Shown here one piece after another: positions 1-7,925 of a stretch of DNA of 30,408 nucleotides; positions within the stretch are counted from its first letter, which is position 1, and each line of letters begins with the position of its first letter. Origin of the DNA: DSSM01 sp964484125. GTDB lineage: Bacteria > Bacteroidota > Ignavibacteria > Tepidaquicellales > Tepidaquicellaceae. The notes beneath the pieces were generated by a model. The model saw nothing but the letters and a program-made list of their open reading frames with translations. It had not been told where the DNA came from and made no database searches. Made by a program: the position numbers and the translations under genes. The DNA is taken from positions 1 to 30,408 of the forward strand of contig CAZAEK010000022.1 in assembly GCA_964484125.1 (NCBI GenBank), given 5' to 3'.

Positions 1-54
<54 letters not shown>

Positions 55-63
55 CGAGGGCTG

Positions 64-105
64 AGCCCTGTAAATCTCAGGATTTATGGGGCTTTTGCTT
101 TTTTA
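64..105 (+). terminator. Intrinsic terminator of tRNA-Ala
   Basis: A 12-bp stem (64-75 with 82-93, including two G-T pairs) with a 6-nt loop is followed by a T-rich tract from 94. It lies 9 nt after the tRNA. No T tract follows on the minus strand, so it serves the tRNA rather than the convergent gene at 107-1855. Confidence 0.85.
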
Positions 106-106
106 A

Positions 107-1855
107 CTATTGATTAATTTCTTTATTATACTTCTGAAGAAATTTCAAAAGCAGTGAGCATTGCGGATCTTCTGATTTTTTTCTGTTAATTTCTTTAATT
201 ATTGTTTCTCGGTCATTTTTAAAAGCAGATGAAATCACATTTTCCTTAAAAATAAAGATATAGGGATTGAAATATTTATATTCAAATTTTGAAATAACAT
301 CAGCGAATGCCGGAGTATTCTTTACAAAAAGCATTGACTGGTCATCCCAGAAAACAAGCTTCCATTCATCTGATTTTATACTAAGATAAGAAGTAATAAG
401 GTCGTTTATATTCTGAACCTGGGCAGACATCAGCGGTAGAAAAATCATAAAATAATCGAAATCAAATTGTTTTATGAGATTTTCGAAGCCCGGTCTTTTA
501 TTTATGATTGTCCGGAAGTTATTCCAGTGAGAATCGTTAAGATTTCTGCTGTCAATGAAATTTTTACTCCCCGGGAAATTCCAAATAAAGAAACCGCCGT
601 AATCAAGTGCCTGAAAAGGTTTTTTGCCTATATCATTAATTTTATTTTCTCTTATGAAGTCATACATTTTTACTGGAAATGTCGGTTCGTAAATACCTGT
701 ACCGAAAGACTTACTGAATCCAACGAATTTCCAGATTGCACTGGTTGAAGTCAAAAATAGCAAAACAATAAGAATAACTCCTGTAATTACTCCGGTATGC
801 CTGAAGAAAGTAAGTTTTTTTGTCAGAGAGGGAATAGCAAGAAAAAAGAAAACACATATTACAAGAATATAATCTACTGTAAATCTCGCTGCCTGTACTG
901 AATAAATACCAAAACCTATTGAAAGCAATATAGGATAGTAATCTTTTTTCTTCCCGAAGAAAGATATAATTGGGATAATTCCGATAAGAAAAAGTATATA
1001 TAATAAATTATAAAACTTGCCCAAAAAGTTACTGTGGAAAGGAGAATACCATTCATATATCTCTTTAAGCATTTTCATCTGTGTATGAGAATAAGCATAA
1101 GTCAGCGTTTCAATTCCATGCGGATTAATAAGCAATACAATCAATGAAATCAGAAAAATTACAATAATAGTAATCAGTTCTTTCAGGTCAGGAATATGGA
1201 AATCATTACTGGAAATCTTGTTTCTTCTGAAATAATCAATTAAAGAAGTCAGAAGAAATATTCCAAATAATAGTAAACCAGCAAAGAGCCCCATGTGGAG
1301 GTTTACCCAGAAAACAAAAATCAGAGGAATAAAGTATAACGGTTTTAAACCGGATTTAAAGTATCTGAAGTCAATAAAAAGTTTTGTAAGCAGAGTGAGA
1401 AAAAGTAAAGAGAAAACCTGAGGTTTAATATCAGTTCTGTATCTTGTAGCAAATACAAGAATTATTAGGTAAAATACAGCAACAGGAACAGGTATATTAA
1501 ATTTTCTGAGAATTAGAAAAATCAGTGTAAATATTGAAAGCAAAAGAATGTTATTAAATATAGTAAGCCCTGCGAAACCAGCGATGTTGAAAATATTATA
1601 AACAATAACATCCCAGCCCCATTCAAACGGAATCCATTTTGTACCTTCAGTTGCATGCCCGAAAACATCGGTTGAAGGCACAACAGAATTTTCTGTGATA
1701 TATTTACCAGTAGCCATGTGCCAGAAAAGGTCATCCTCACCATTGAGCTTTGTAATAGAAAGCATTACAATAAAAATGCCGAGCAGAATAAGTAAAACTG
1801 TATTAAGGTTTTTGTTTTCCTGAACTGCTTTTTCAGCGGATTTATTTTTAACCAT
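107..1855 (-). CDS. Polytopic membrane protein, GT-C glycosyltransferase-like
   Basis: A 582-residue integral membrane protein with about 10-12 hydrophobic helices between residues ~18 and ~375, then a soluble C-terminal domain of about 200 residues. The first extracytoplasmic loop carries an acidic motif, GEDDLFWHMATGKYI, right after the first helix. That placement resembles the catalytic acidic residues of GT-C glycosyltransferases, which use lipid-linked sugars. The C-terminal part has a second conserved-looking block (DYGGFFIW ... FIDSRN). Proteins of this architecture are usually annotated as hypothetical or as PMT/ArnT-like; no substrate can be read from the sequence. It runs divergently from the lipoprotein gene at 1978. 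No clear Shine-Dalgarno is seen. The fold is inferred and the exact family is uncertain. Confidence 0.75.
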   Translation of the reverse strand: MVKNKSAEKAVQENKNLNTVLLILLGIFIVMLSITKLNGEDDLFWHMATGKYITENSVVPSTDVFGHATEGTKWIPFEWGWDVIVYNIFNIAGFAGLTIFNNILLLSIFTLIFLILRKFNIPVPVAVFYLIILVFATRYRTDIKPQVFSLLFLTLLTKLFIDFRYFKSGLKPLYFIPLIFVFWVNLHMGLFAGLLLFGIFLLTSLIDYFRRNKISSNDFHIPDLKELITIIVIFLISLIVLLINPHGIETLTYAYSHTQMKMLKEIYEWYSPFHSNFLGKFYNLLYILFLIGIIPIISFFGKKKDYYPILLSIGFGIYSVQAARFTVDYILVICVFFFLAIPSLTKKLTFFRHTGVITGVILIVLLFLTSTSAIWKFVGFSKSFGTGIYEPTFPVKMYDFIRENKINDIGKKPFQALDYGGFFIWNFPGSKNFIDSRNLNDSHWNNFRTIINKRPGFENLIKQFDFDYFMIFLPLMSAQVQNINDLITSYLSIKSDEWKLVFWDDQSMLFVKNTPAFADVISKFEYKYFNPYIFIFKENVISSAFKNDRETIIKEINRKKSEDPQCSLLLKFLQKYNKEINQ

Positions 1856-1977
1856 AGATTAATTATTATTCACAAAGATAACTATGAATATTAAAAAATA
1901 AAGTATATAAAACATGGAGTCGTTTTTATACTTTCATTGATAAATTAAATGAATATTTTTAAGCAAATAAAACTCAT

Positions 1978-2997
1978 ATGGGAAAAAAAATACATATATT
2001 AATTGTTTTAATTTTTATTACAATTATAATTTCGGGATGTTCAAAAAAGGGAGACGGCTCTGATGATTTATCAGATGACAGAGGAATAGAGTGTGGAAAA
2101 GGAAACCCTTACGAAATGGTCTGGTCAAAGACAAATGATATAGTTTATTATATAGAAAAGGGGACAAGTATAGAATATAAAAATATAAACTCCCTTGAGG
2201 GAGGAGTGCTGGACGCAACACCTGATTTATTTTTAAATGAACTTGAAATATCAAATGACGGGCAATATTTATATTATATAGCCAAAAGTAATAACGGGCT
2301 TTTCAGGTCATTAATAAGAATAAAAACAGATGGTACAGGAAGAACAGTCTTGATTCCAAATTCAGTGTCTTCAAAAAGAGTATCACCGGATGGACAGATT
2401 GTAATATTTAACTCAAGTTTTTACGGAGTAGCAGATGGGCTTTATAAATTTAATATTGCCACCCAGACTACTACACAGATCAGCAATGGTTATCCACTGA
2501 GATTTTCACCCGGAGGAAATGAGATTGTTGTGAAAGATAACAGCATATTAAAGATGGATTTGAACGGAGGAAATCTTTCAACAATTTTTATCCCGTCTTA
2601 CGATATGAATATAACTAATGTGCATTGGGATATAAACGGGATTAAACTTATTTACAGAAAAGGAAAAGATTATTTTCAGTTTAATCATATCACTAATACA
2701 ACTACAAAAATTTTCACCACTACTAATAATTATCCAAATCCATTCCCTGCATTATCCCCTGACGGGACAAGACTATCAATATGGACGCAGAAATGCAATA
2801 AATATAATCAAAACGGGGGATGTGATATCGAGCAATTTGATTTATATATTATTAATCCAGATACCGGTAAAGATTCTTTATATGGAAATTGTAAAAAGCC
2901 GGGCGATGAAGCCGGATTGTATAGCGGACATGCCATTTTGGATAGTGTTCAGGGAAAGTATTGTTACGGATTCGGGGGGAAGTTATATCTTAAGTAA
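1978..2997 (+). CDS. Lipoprotein with TolB/WD40-like beta-propeller
   Basis: A 339-residue protein with a lipoprotein signal peptide: a hydrophobic stretch at residues ~5-18, then the lipobox ISGC with Cys at about residue 21. The mature part has several PD40/TolB-like strands, recognisable by SNDGQYLYY, SPDGQIVIF, SPGGNEIVV and SPDGTRLSIW, spaced roughly 40-60 residues apart. This fits a six- or seven-bladed propeller facing the periplasm or the cell surface. Such propellers usually bind proteins or peptides; no enzyme motif is visible. Two Cys-containing loops near the C-terminus could form disulfides. The gene is monocistronic, with its own terminator straight after the stop. No partner gene such as tolA or pal is nearby, so it should not be called TolB. 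Confidence 0.8.
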   Translation: MGKKIHILIVLIFITIIISGCSKKGDGSDDLSDDRGIECGKGNPYEMVWSKTNDIVYYIEKGTSIEYKNINSLEGGVLDATPDLFLNELEISNDGQYLYYIAKSNNGLFRSLIRIKTDGTGRTVLIPNSVSSKRVSPDGQIVIFNSSFYGVADGLYKFNIATQTTTQISNGYPLRFSPGGNEIVVKDNSILKMDLNGGNLSTIFIPSYDMNITNVHWDINGIKLIYRKGKDYFQFNHITNTTTKIFTTTNNYPNPFPALSPDGTRLSIWTQKCNKYNQNGGCDIEQFDLYIINPDTGKDSLYGNCKKPGDEAGLYSGHAILDSVQGKYCYGFGGKLYLK

Positions 2998-3001
2998 AAA
3001 G

Positions 3002-3027
3002 ATGTAGGAATAATTCCTACATTTTAT
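3002..3027 (+). terminator. Intrinsic terminator after the TolB-like lipoprotein
   Basis: A perfect 9-bp stem ATGTAGGAA/TTCCTACAT (3002-3010 with 3014-3022), a 3-nt loop and a following T-rich run, starting 5 nt after the stop codon. Confidence 0.8.
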
Positions 3028-3148
3028 TGAGAATATCACTTACAAAATTTTCATATATAGTCTTACAGACTTTTAATAAGAGACTTTCTAATTTTGCTTA
3101 AAAGAAATTAAAAACATTTTTTAAATTTAATTAGAAAGGATTAAGCAG

Positions 3149-3268
3149 ATGGAAAACTTAAGCACATTAGAACAGCCCAAAAAATTAACCGGCGATAAAA
3201 TTGTTTATGGTGCATTAATTGCATTCTGTGTTTTATTTCTGTTAGTTGGATTTATCTTCTCCAGATAA
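3149..3268 (+). CDS. 39-residue single-pass membrane protein
   Basis: A short ORF encoding a hydrophilic, Lys-containing N-terminus (about 18 residues, starting MENLSTLEQPKKL) and one strongly hydrophobic helix (about residues 20-37), ending in FSR. A good Shine-Dalgarno, AGAAAGGA at 3133-3140, sits 8 nt before the ATG, better than most genes here have. A strong terminator follows at 3305-3331, so a discrete short transcript is plausible. The topology resembles small accessory subunits of membrane complexes (for example oxidase or secretion accessory peptides), but I recognise no family. The hydrophobic codon pattern and the ribosome site argue against chance; conservation in relatives would decide. 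Confidence 0.6.
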   Translation: MENLSTLEQPKKLTGDKIVYGALIAFCVLFLLVGFIFSR

Positions 3269-3304
3269 GATTTTCTCTGATTCAGCTCTCGAACTGATTG
3301 TAAA

Positions 3305-3331
3305 AAAAGCCCCTTGGGAAAGGGGCTTTTT
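3305..3331. terminator. Bidirectional intrinsic terminator
   Basis: The stem AGCCCCTT/AAGGGGCT (3308-3315 with 3320-3327) is flanked by an A run on the left and a T run on the right. It can end the small plus-strand transcript and the convergent minus-strand gene that stops at 3359. Confidence 0.88.
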
Positions 3332-3358
3332 GTTTATTCAAAAAATATTTTTCTATTC

Positions 3359-5152
3359 TTATTTAATCAGAATCATCTTCTTAGTTGAACTGAAATTACC
3401 TGCCTGCATTGTATAGAAATATACGCCGCTTGAAAGTCTTGAAGCATCGAAATCAACATTATATGTACCTGCACTCAGGTTTTGATTAACAAGTGTTGAA
3501 ACAAGTTTACCTGTAATATCATAAACCTTTAAAGTAACAAGATTATTTTTCGGAACACTGAATTCAATATTTGTAGTCGGGTTGAATGGATTTGGATAAT
3601 TTTGTCCGAGTTTGAATTCAGTAGCAACCTGTGTTTTAACCTCTTTTATTCCGATAGGAGGTAATGTAGTAATATCAATTTTTTTGTAAACCATATAAGT
3701 TGGACCGCCTATAGGGGCATTATCAGAGAAACTGCAACTGCCGGGGAATTGGCTCCAGTTATAGACTATATTTACAAAATTACCGGTATTACCACTTGGA
3801 GCAATTGACGGATAAATTTCGTCTTCCTGAGCTGTTTTTGTAACAGCAAGAGGTCCAATCCACGTTGCACCGCCGTTTGTTGAATAAGAAAGTGCAATAT
3901 CGTTAAAATTGAAAGTAAGTCCATAGTTAACAGTATCCCTCTGTGTAACAGAATATACACAATATAATTTACTTCCGTCTGCAGACCATCCGAGAGATGG
4001 ATGAGAAACTGCAGTCATACCAACCTGTATATCAACAAGATTATTGTTGAAAGCAGTGTCAGTTTGTAATAAAGGAATGTTACTCCTATCAGCAATAACA
4101 ACAGGATTCCCGCCATTAATATTCGGAGACCAGAATAAAAGTTTATAACCGGTTCTTGTCCCAAAGTTGGGAGCGCCACCGCTGAATCCAAGTGTACTGA
4201 AAGCAGCACATGGATTACCGTTATTTGGATTATAAGAAACATCTGCACCAAACCAAACGGCAACTGAATCCCCATTTGCCTGATATCCGTTTGTGCAAAC
4301 TATTTGTTTTGCTCCGAATGTTGTTCCACCGTCAGTAGATTGTTTAATATACATTCCCTGTGTCGGAGAACCTCCATTTGCAACCCACCACATTACTGCA
4401 ACTTTATTCTGATCCGGTTTAACTGCAACATATTGCCTTGTGTTAATATGTAAGTCTCCGGGACCAGTCAACGTAGTTTTATTTGTAAAAGTGTTGCTGT
4501 TCCAGTCAAACTTTGCAAAATATAATGTATCAGGTATCGGGTCGCTCCCTAAATGCTGATATGCACCGACTATATTTGTACCAGATAGCTGGAATCCAAA
4601 ATAATCTCTTCCCGGTGCCTGGTTCAGATAACCTGTGCAGACTCCATTTGGGAATGAAGCTTCGACTATAGCACCGCCTCTAGTTGTAGAACCAGACCAT
4701 TGTCTTCCTGTAAAAATAATAGACCTTGAACCGAAATAAATTACAGGACTAATATTCCCGTAAGAGGCAGCAGTGCCAAGAGTAAGAACAGCTTCCGGAA
4801 GCCATGTGAGACCACCATCAGTGCTAAGTTGATACCATATTCTTCTGGCACTTGTAGTTGTAGCACTTGCAGAATCTGTTCTGTCAAGTGAAGCAATAAT
4901 TGAATCTCCAATGACAATAAGTCTTTTCATATTATTCCCATTTGTCATATAATCATAGAAATTAATCGGAAAAGGAATAGAACCTGCAGGTGGAGCAACG
5001 AGTTGAATAGATGGTGGATGATACAAATGGGTTTTAATAGCAACCGCATTCGGAACTTCTTTTGCATCAGTGTGGTACTTTACGCTTCTTTGTGCAAAGG
5101 AAACTGAGGCAATCATGAGAAGTATAGCAAGAATAAGTATTCTTGATTTCAT
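3359..5152 (-). CDS. T9SS-exported sialidase-like (BNR/Asp-box) protein
   Basis: A 597-residue secreted protein. Residues 1-20 are a signal peptide ending SFA before QRS. Three Asp-box motifs (S-x-D/N-x-G-x-T-W/F) lie at about residues 110-117, 272-279 and 424-431, the hallmark of sialidase-type beta-propellers. Residues ~516-597 form a T9SS type A sorting domain (QNYPNPFNPTTNIEF ... SSGVYFY ... KKMILIK), so the protein should cross the outer membrane and stay attached or be released. I do not see the Arg triad or FRIP motif of true sialidases, so an enzymatic role is not supported; a binding or structural propeller is as likely. The start has a strong Shine-Dalgarno (AAGGAGAG) 5 nt upstream of the ATG. 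Its sorting-domain DNA contains a perfect repeat shared with the gene at 5260. Confidence 0.88.
   Translation of the reverse strand: MKSRILILAILLMIASVSFAQRSVKYHTDAKEVPNAVAIKTHLYHPPSIQLVAPPAGSIPFPINFYDYMTNGNNMKRLIVIGDSIIASLDRTDSASATTTSARRIWYQLSTDGGLTWLPEAVLTLGTAASYGNISPVIYFGSRSIIFTGRQWSGSTTRGGAIVEASFPNGVCTGYLNQAPGRDYFGFQLSGTNIVGAYQHLGSDPIPDTLYFAKFDWNSNTFTNKTTLTGPGDLHINTRQYVAVKPDQNKVAVMWWVANGGSPTQGMYIKQSTDGGTTFGAKQIVCTNGYQANGDSVAVWFGADVSYNPNNGNPCAAFSTLGFSGGAPNFGTRTGYKLLFWSPNINGGNPVVIADRSNIPLLQTDTAFNNNLVDIQVGMTAVSHPSLGWSADGSKLYCVYSVTQRDTVNYGLTFNFNDIALSYSTNGGATWIGPLAVTKTAQEDEIYPSIAPSGNTGNFVNIVYNWSQFPGSCSFSDNAPIGGPTYMVYKKIDITTLPPIGIKEVKTQVATEFKLGQNYPNPFNPTTNIEFSVPKNNLVTLKVYDITGKLVSTLVNQNLSAGTYNVDFDASRLSSGVYFYTMQAGNFSSTKKMILIK
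3414..3574. repeat. 161-bp perfect direct repeat, copy A (sorting domain)
   Basis: Identical base for base to 5315-5475, at an offset of 1901 bp. It encodes residues ~527-580 of the 3359-5152 protein, in the same frame as in copy B. Identity breaks sharply on both sides. Confidence 0.97.
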
Positions 5153-5259
5153 ATTCTCTCCTTAATTTAAGTTTAATAATATTTGTTTAAAAAGAAGCAA
5201 ATTACAAAGATATAATAAATTTCGAAATACTTTTTTTATACGTAAAAAAGAGCCTAAAG

Positions 5260-6972
5260 TTATTTGAGCAATATCATTTTCTTTACATCTGAAAAATTAC
5301 CTGAAATAAGCCTGTAGAAATATACGCCGCTTGAAAGTCTTGAAGCATCGAAATCAACATTATATGTACCTGCACTCAGGTTTTGATTAACAAGTGTTGA
5401 AACAAGTTTACCTGTAATATCATAAACCTTTAAAGTAACAAGATTATTTTTCGGAACACTGAATTCAATATTTGTTGTAGGGTTAAACGGGTTTGGAAAA
5501 TTTTGCAAGAGTCTGAAATCTTCCGGGATATTTGAATTATTTGATGTTTTAAGAATCGTACTTCCGTTCATCATTACTTTCTGGATAAACAGGTCATAAT
5601 TATTGCTGCCATTTCTAGTATCTTCGAAACATATAAGTGCGCCGGAATTTGTAGGAACAATCTGTGGTTTATATTGATTTCCTGAAGCGATGCTGATAGC
5701 AACATCATTTGTATCCCAGAGCAGGTTACCTGAAGAATCAACTCTTTGAGCATAGATATCGTAAATTGTGGTTCCCGCTCTTCTGTCATCCCATGAAATA
5801 ACCGCACCAAAATTCCCATCTGAAATAATAGCAGGATAAACCTGTGAATATTGTGCATTTGAAATATTGTTCCCGTTTTGCAACCATTTTATATTTCCTG
5901 AAGAGTCAACTCTCTGTGCATATACATCAATGTTAAATGGGAATACAGGACCATTGCGGAAGTCATACCATGTAAGAATAATAACGCCTTTCATATCCTG
6001 AGCCAACTGAGGTTGATATTGCTCATAGTTATCATATGTTATTGGTAAAGCAGTATCAGCAAAAACAAAGGAACCGTTTGTCCGGATTCTCTGCAGGTAG
6101 ATATCGTTGGATATAGAATCACGTCTGTCAGACCATGCAATATATACACCTCCAGAATTATCAGGGAAAACTTTTTGATATTGCTGTGAAAACTTTTTAA
6201 TTATCAGAGCGATTCCATTTGTAGTCCATTGAACAACACCTGAGGAATTTAATTTTTGGATATATAAATCGCTTTCGGTGATAATGGAATTTCTCGAATC
6301 TCCCCAGCATGCAATGAATTCATTATTTGTTGTAGTACAAACGCTCATTTCGGAAGGATTTCCTTCGGATTGACAAACGAAAACTCCATTTCCCCATAGT
6401 TTATTCCCAAGACTGTCTAATCTATTAGCTTTAATTTCAAAATCAAAAGAAGAGATTTCGCTTGTATAGTAAGCCATAAAGAAACCGCCTGAATTATCAG
6501 AAGAGATTTTCGCCTGACTTTGTCTGTTACCGTCATATACGGCAACATATCCGGTATCAGTAAAAAGTTTTGAGCCGTATTTTGTAATTCTCTGTACTTT
6601 AAGATAAGTAACTGTAGTAGTAGGATTGAAATCCCAAACAAAGAAAGCGCCTCCTTTCCCGTCAGAGCAAATGTCAAAATATCTCTCATCTTCCGTTCTA
6701 TTCGCAATAAAAATTCCGTTTGAGTCACCCCATTGTTTAAAGCCAAATTTATCAAATCTTTGGGCGTAAATATCTCTGTTGCTTGTAGAAAATCTTCTAT
6801 CTTCCCAAACCATTATAACGCCACCGTCTCCGTCAGAAATGGTCTTAACACTAAGCTGATTATTTGGAGCTGTGCATACAGAATTATTAATCAAATTATT
6901 TGATGACCATTGGGATAATAAAACCCCGTTTAGGAGAAACAGGAAAAAGATAAAGGGTATTAATTTTTTCAT
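5260..6972 (-). CDS. T9SS-exported protein with eight W-x-D-x-R propeller repeats
   Basis: I place the start at the ATG at 6972, giving 570 residues. It opens MKKLIPFIFFLFLLNG, a normal signal peptide; the longer in-frame start at 7029 would bury the signal 19 residues inside. The mature protein has about eight repeats of ~50 residues. Each contains a strand with W-x-D-x-R (WEDRR, WGDSR, WSDRR, WYDFR, WDDRR), then D-I/L-Y-x-Q-R/K and often DSSGNxxW, consistent with a beta-propeller. The last ~80 residues are a T9SS sorting domain beginning LQNFPNPFNP and ending KKMILLK. Function is unknown; proteins like this are abundant surface cargo in Ignavibacteria. It lies upstream of the Asp-box gene on the same strand (107-bp gap), so the two could be co-transcribed. 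Confidence 0.87.
   Translation of the reverse strand: MKKLIPFIFFLFLLNGVLLSQWSSNNLINNSVCTAPNNQLSVKTISDGDGGVIMVWEDRRFSTSNRDIYAQRFDKFGFKQWGDSNGIFIANRTEDERYFDICSDGKGGAFFVWDFNPTTTVTYLKVQRITKYGSKLFTDTGYVAVYDGNRQSQAKISSDNSGGFFMAYYTSEISSFDFEIKANRLDSLGNKLWGNGVFVCQSEGNPSEMSVCTTTNNEFIACWGDSRNSIITESDLYIQKLNSSGVVQWTTNGIALIIKKFSQQYQKVFPDNSGGVYIAWSDRRDSISNDIYLQRIRTNGSFVFADTALPITYDNYEQYQPQLAQDMKGVIILTWYDFRNGPVFPFNIDVYAQRVDSSGNIKWLQNGNNISNAQYSQVYPAIISDGNFGAVISWDDRRAGTTIYDIYAQRVDSSGNLLWDTNDVAISIASGNQYKPQIVPTNSGALICFEDTRNGSNNYDLFIQKVMMNGSTILKTSNNSNIPEDFRLLQNFPNPFNPTTNIEFSVPKNNLVTLKVYDITGKLVSTLVNQNLSAGTYNVDFDASRLSSGVYFYRLISGNFSDVKKMILLK
5315..5475. repeat. 161-bp perfect direct repeat, copy B (sorting domain)
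   Basis: The second copy of the repeat at 3414-3574, covering residues ~500-553 of the 5260-6972 protein. The upstream propeller domains of the two genes are unrelated in sequence. Confidence 0.97.
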
Positions 6973-7105
6973 ATTTAATATGTAATAAATAAATAAAATT
7001 ACATCAGATATAGCAGCATAACAAGTCAAATAATAGAGTGAACAAAAATATTCAGAATAATGTTATTTAATATGATTGCTAATAACAAATTAATTTAAAA
7101 AAACT

Positions 7106-7576
7106 ATGAAAAAAATTAAAATAATAATACTTATGGCCATTTTAACAGCAGGCGCAGGGATAAATGCGCAGGATAAAAACAATCAAATGTTTATTGAATC
7201 TCAGAGCAGATATGGATTTGAAGAGACAGTAAACAAGTTAAATGAAATGATTTCCGGCGACGGATGGAAAGTACTTATAGTACATGATTTACAGGCATCG
7301 TTAAAGAAGCATAATTTCGATGTTTTACCGGTTAGTGTGTTTGAAATTTGCAATCCGAAATATTCGAGTAAGTTGCTTGATAAAGATGAACTGAGAATAT
7401 ATTCATCTCTGATGCCATGCAGGTTTTCAGTATATGTAAAGACAGACGGGAAGACTTATATATCAAGAATGAATTCATCAATGCTGGCAGAAAACATCGG
7501 TGGGCTTGTTGAGGAAGTAATGACACAGGCAATCAATGATATGGAAAAGTATTTAGAACAGGTAATAGCTAAATAA
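7106..7576 (+). CDS. Secreted DUF302-like protein
   Basis: 156 residues: a signal peptide at 1-21 (ends INA before QDKN), then a compact alpha/beta domain. The pattern matches DUF302: an early F-E-E-T-V-N-K-L segment (the 'sliding' helix), a central DLQASLKKH turn, a C-x-P-like step (FEICNPKYSSKLLDKD), then a strand pair with LMPCRFSVYVKTDGKTYISRMN. DUF302 proteins are small and of unsettled function, often found near redox or sulfur-metabolism genes. Two Cys residues (in EICNP and LMPCRF) could pair in the periplasm. Followed 12 nt later by the 67-residue ORF, so the two probably form an operon. Family assignment is by pattern only. Confidence 0.7.
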   Translation: MKKIKIIILMAILTAGAGINAQDKNNQMFIESQSRYGFEETVNKLNEMISGDGWKVLIVHDLQASLKKHNFDVLPVSVFEICNPKYSSKLLDKDELRIYSSLMPCRFSVYVKTDGKTYISRMNSSMLAENIGGLVEEVMTQAINDMEKYLEQVIAK

Positions 7577-7588
7577 ATTCTTACATAT

Positions 7589-7792
7589 ATGGCAAAAATC
7601 AAAATTGAGGGAGTAGTAAAGCAGCTTGATTATGAATTCAAGAAAGCATTTATTAAAACAGTTAGGGCAAAATTCCCTGAAGCTGAATTCGACGAAAGGG
7701 AACTATATAAATCTTTTTTTGAAAATCTTGTAAACGAGTGTAAAAGGTGGGAAACAATGCCTGATGATGTAATAGAGAAAGGTGATTATTAA
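7589..7792 (+). CDS. 67-residue uncharacterised protein
   Basis: A short soluble, charged protein starting MAKIKIEGVVKQLDYEFKKA and ending VIEKGDY. No signal peptide or membrane segment. Predicted mostly helical, with one central segment rich in E and F (FDERELYKSFFENLV) and one Cys. It starts 12 nt after the DUF302 stop, which argues it is a real second gene of that operon. I recognise no family. Its stop is followed by the palindromic region at 7808-7846. Confidence 0.55.
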   Translation: MAKIKIEGVVKQLDYEFKKAFIKTVRAKFPEAEFDERELYKSFFENLVNECKRWETMPDDVIEKGDY

Positions 7793-7807
7793 AAGGATTA
7801 AATACCC

Positions 7808-7846
7808 CTCATTTTCTCATTTTGAGAAAATGAGTTTCAAAATGAG
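7808..7846. promoter_or_regulatory. Putative enhancer: four 8-bp half-sites, two forward and two inverted
   Basis: CTCATTTT occurs at 7808-7815 and 7816-7823, and its exact reverse complement AAAATGAG at 7827-7834 and 7839-7846. Relative to the predicted sigma-54 start near 7926 this is about -118 to -80, the usual distance for binding sites of NtrC-type activators. The same bases can also form two mutually exclusive 11-bp hairpins (7808-7818 with 7824-7834, or 7815-7825 with 7837-7847) if transcribed as the 3' end of the upstream operon. Neither hairpin is followed by a T tract, so a terminator role is unlikely. Confidence 0.55.
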
Positions 7847-7898
7847 ACAAACCGGAAGCGGTAAATAGGGTAAAGAGGGACTAAATAGCTATAAAAAA

Positions 7899-7914
7899 TT
7901 GGCACGATAGTTGC
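7899..7914 (+). promoter_or_regulatory. Sigma-54 (-24/-12) promoter
   Basis: The sequence TTGGCACGATAGTTGC has the invariant GG (7901-7902) and GC (7913-7914) separated by exactly 10 nt, and matches the extended consensus TGGCAC-N5-TTGC at every defined position. It lies inside an imperfect inverted repeat (7889-7901 with 7917-7928, one bulged A). The predicted start is near 7925-7927. No other site of this quality was found in the window. Confidence 0.82.
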
Positions 7915-7925
7915 GGCAATTTTTA

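Noticed and set aside
467..748. 93-codon plus-strand ORF inside the 107-1855 gene
   Set aside because: Antisense to a well-supported membrane-protein gene, no ribosome site or domain.
4846..4861. TGGCAC followed by TTGT, sigma-54-like
   Set aside because: The base pair at the -12 position is TG, not GC, and it lies inside a coding region.
6973..7029. 19-residue N-terminal extension of the 5260-6972 gene
   Set aside because: It would place the signal peptide internally; the start at 6972 gives a normal signal sequence.
7808..7847. Reading the CTCATTTT palindrome as the terminator of the DUF302 operon
   Set aside because: Neither possible hairpin is followed by a T tract and both stems are AT-rich; an enhancer fits better.
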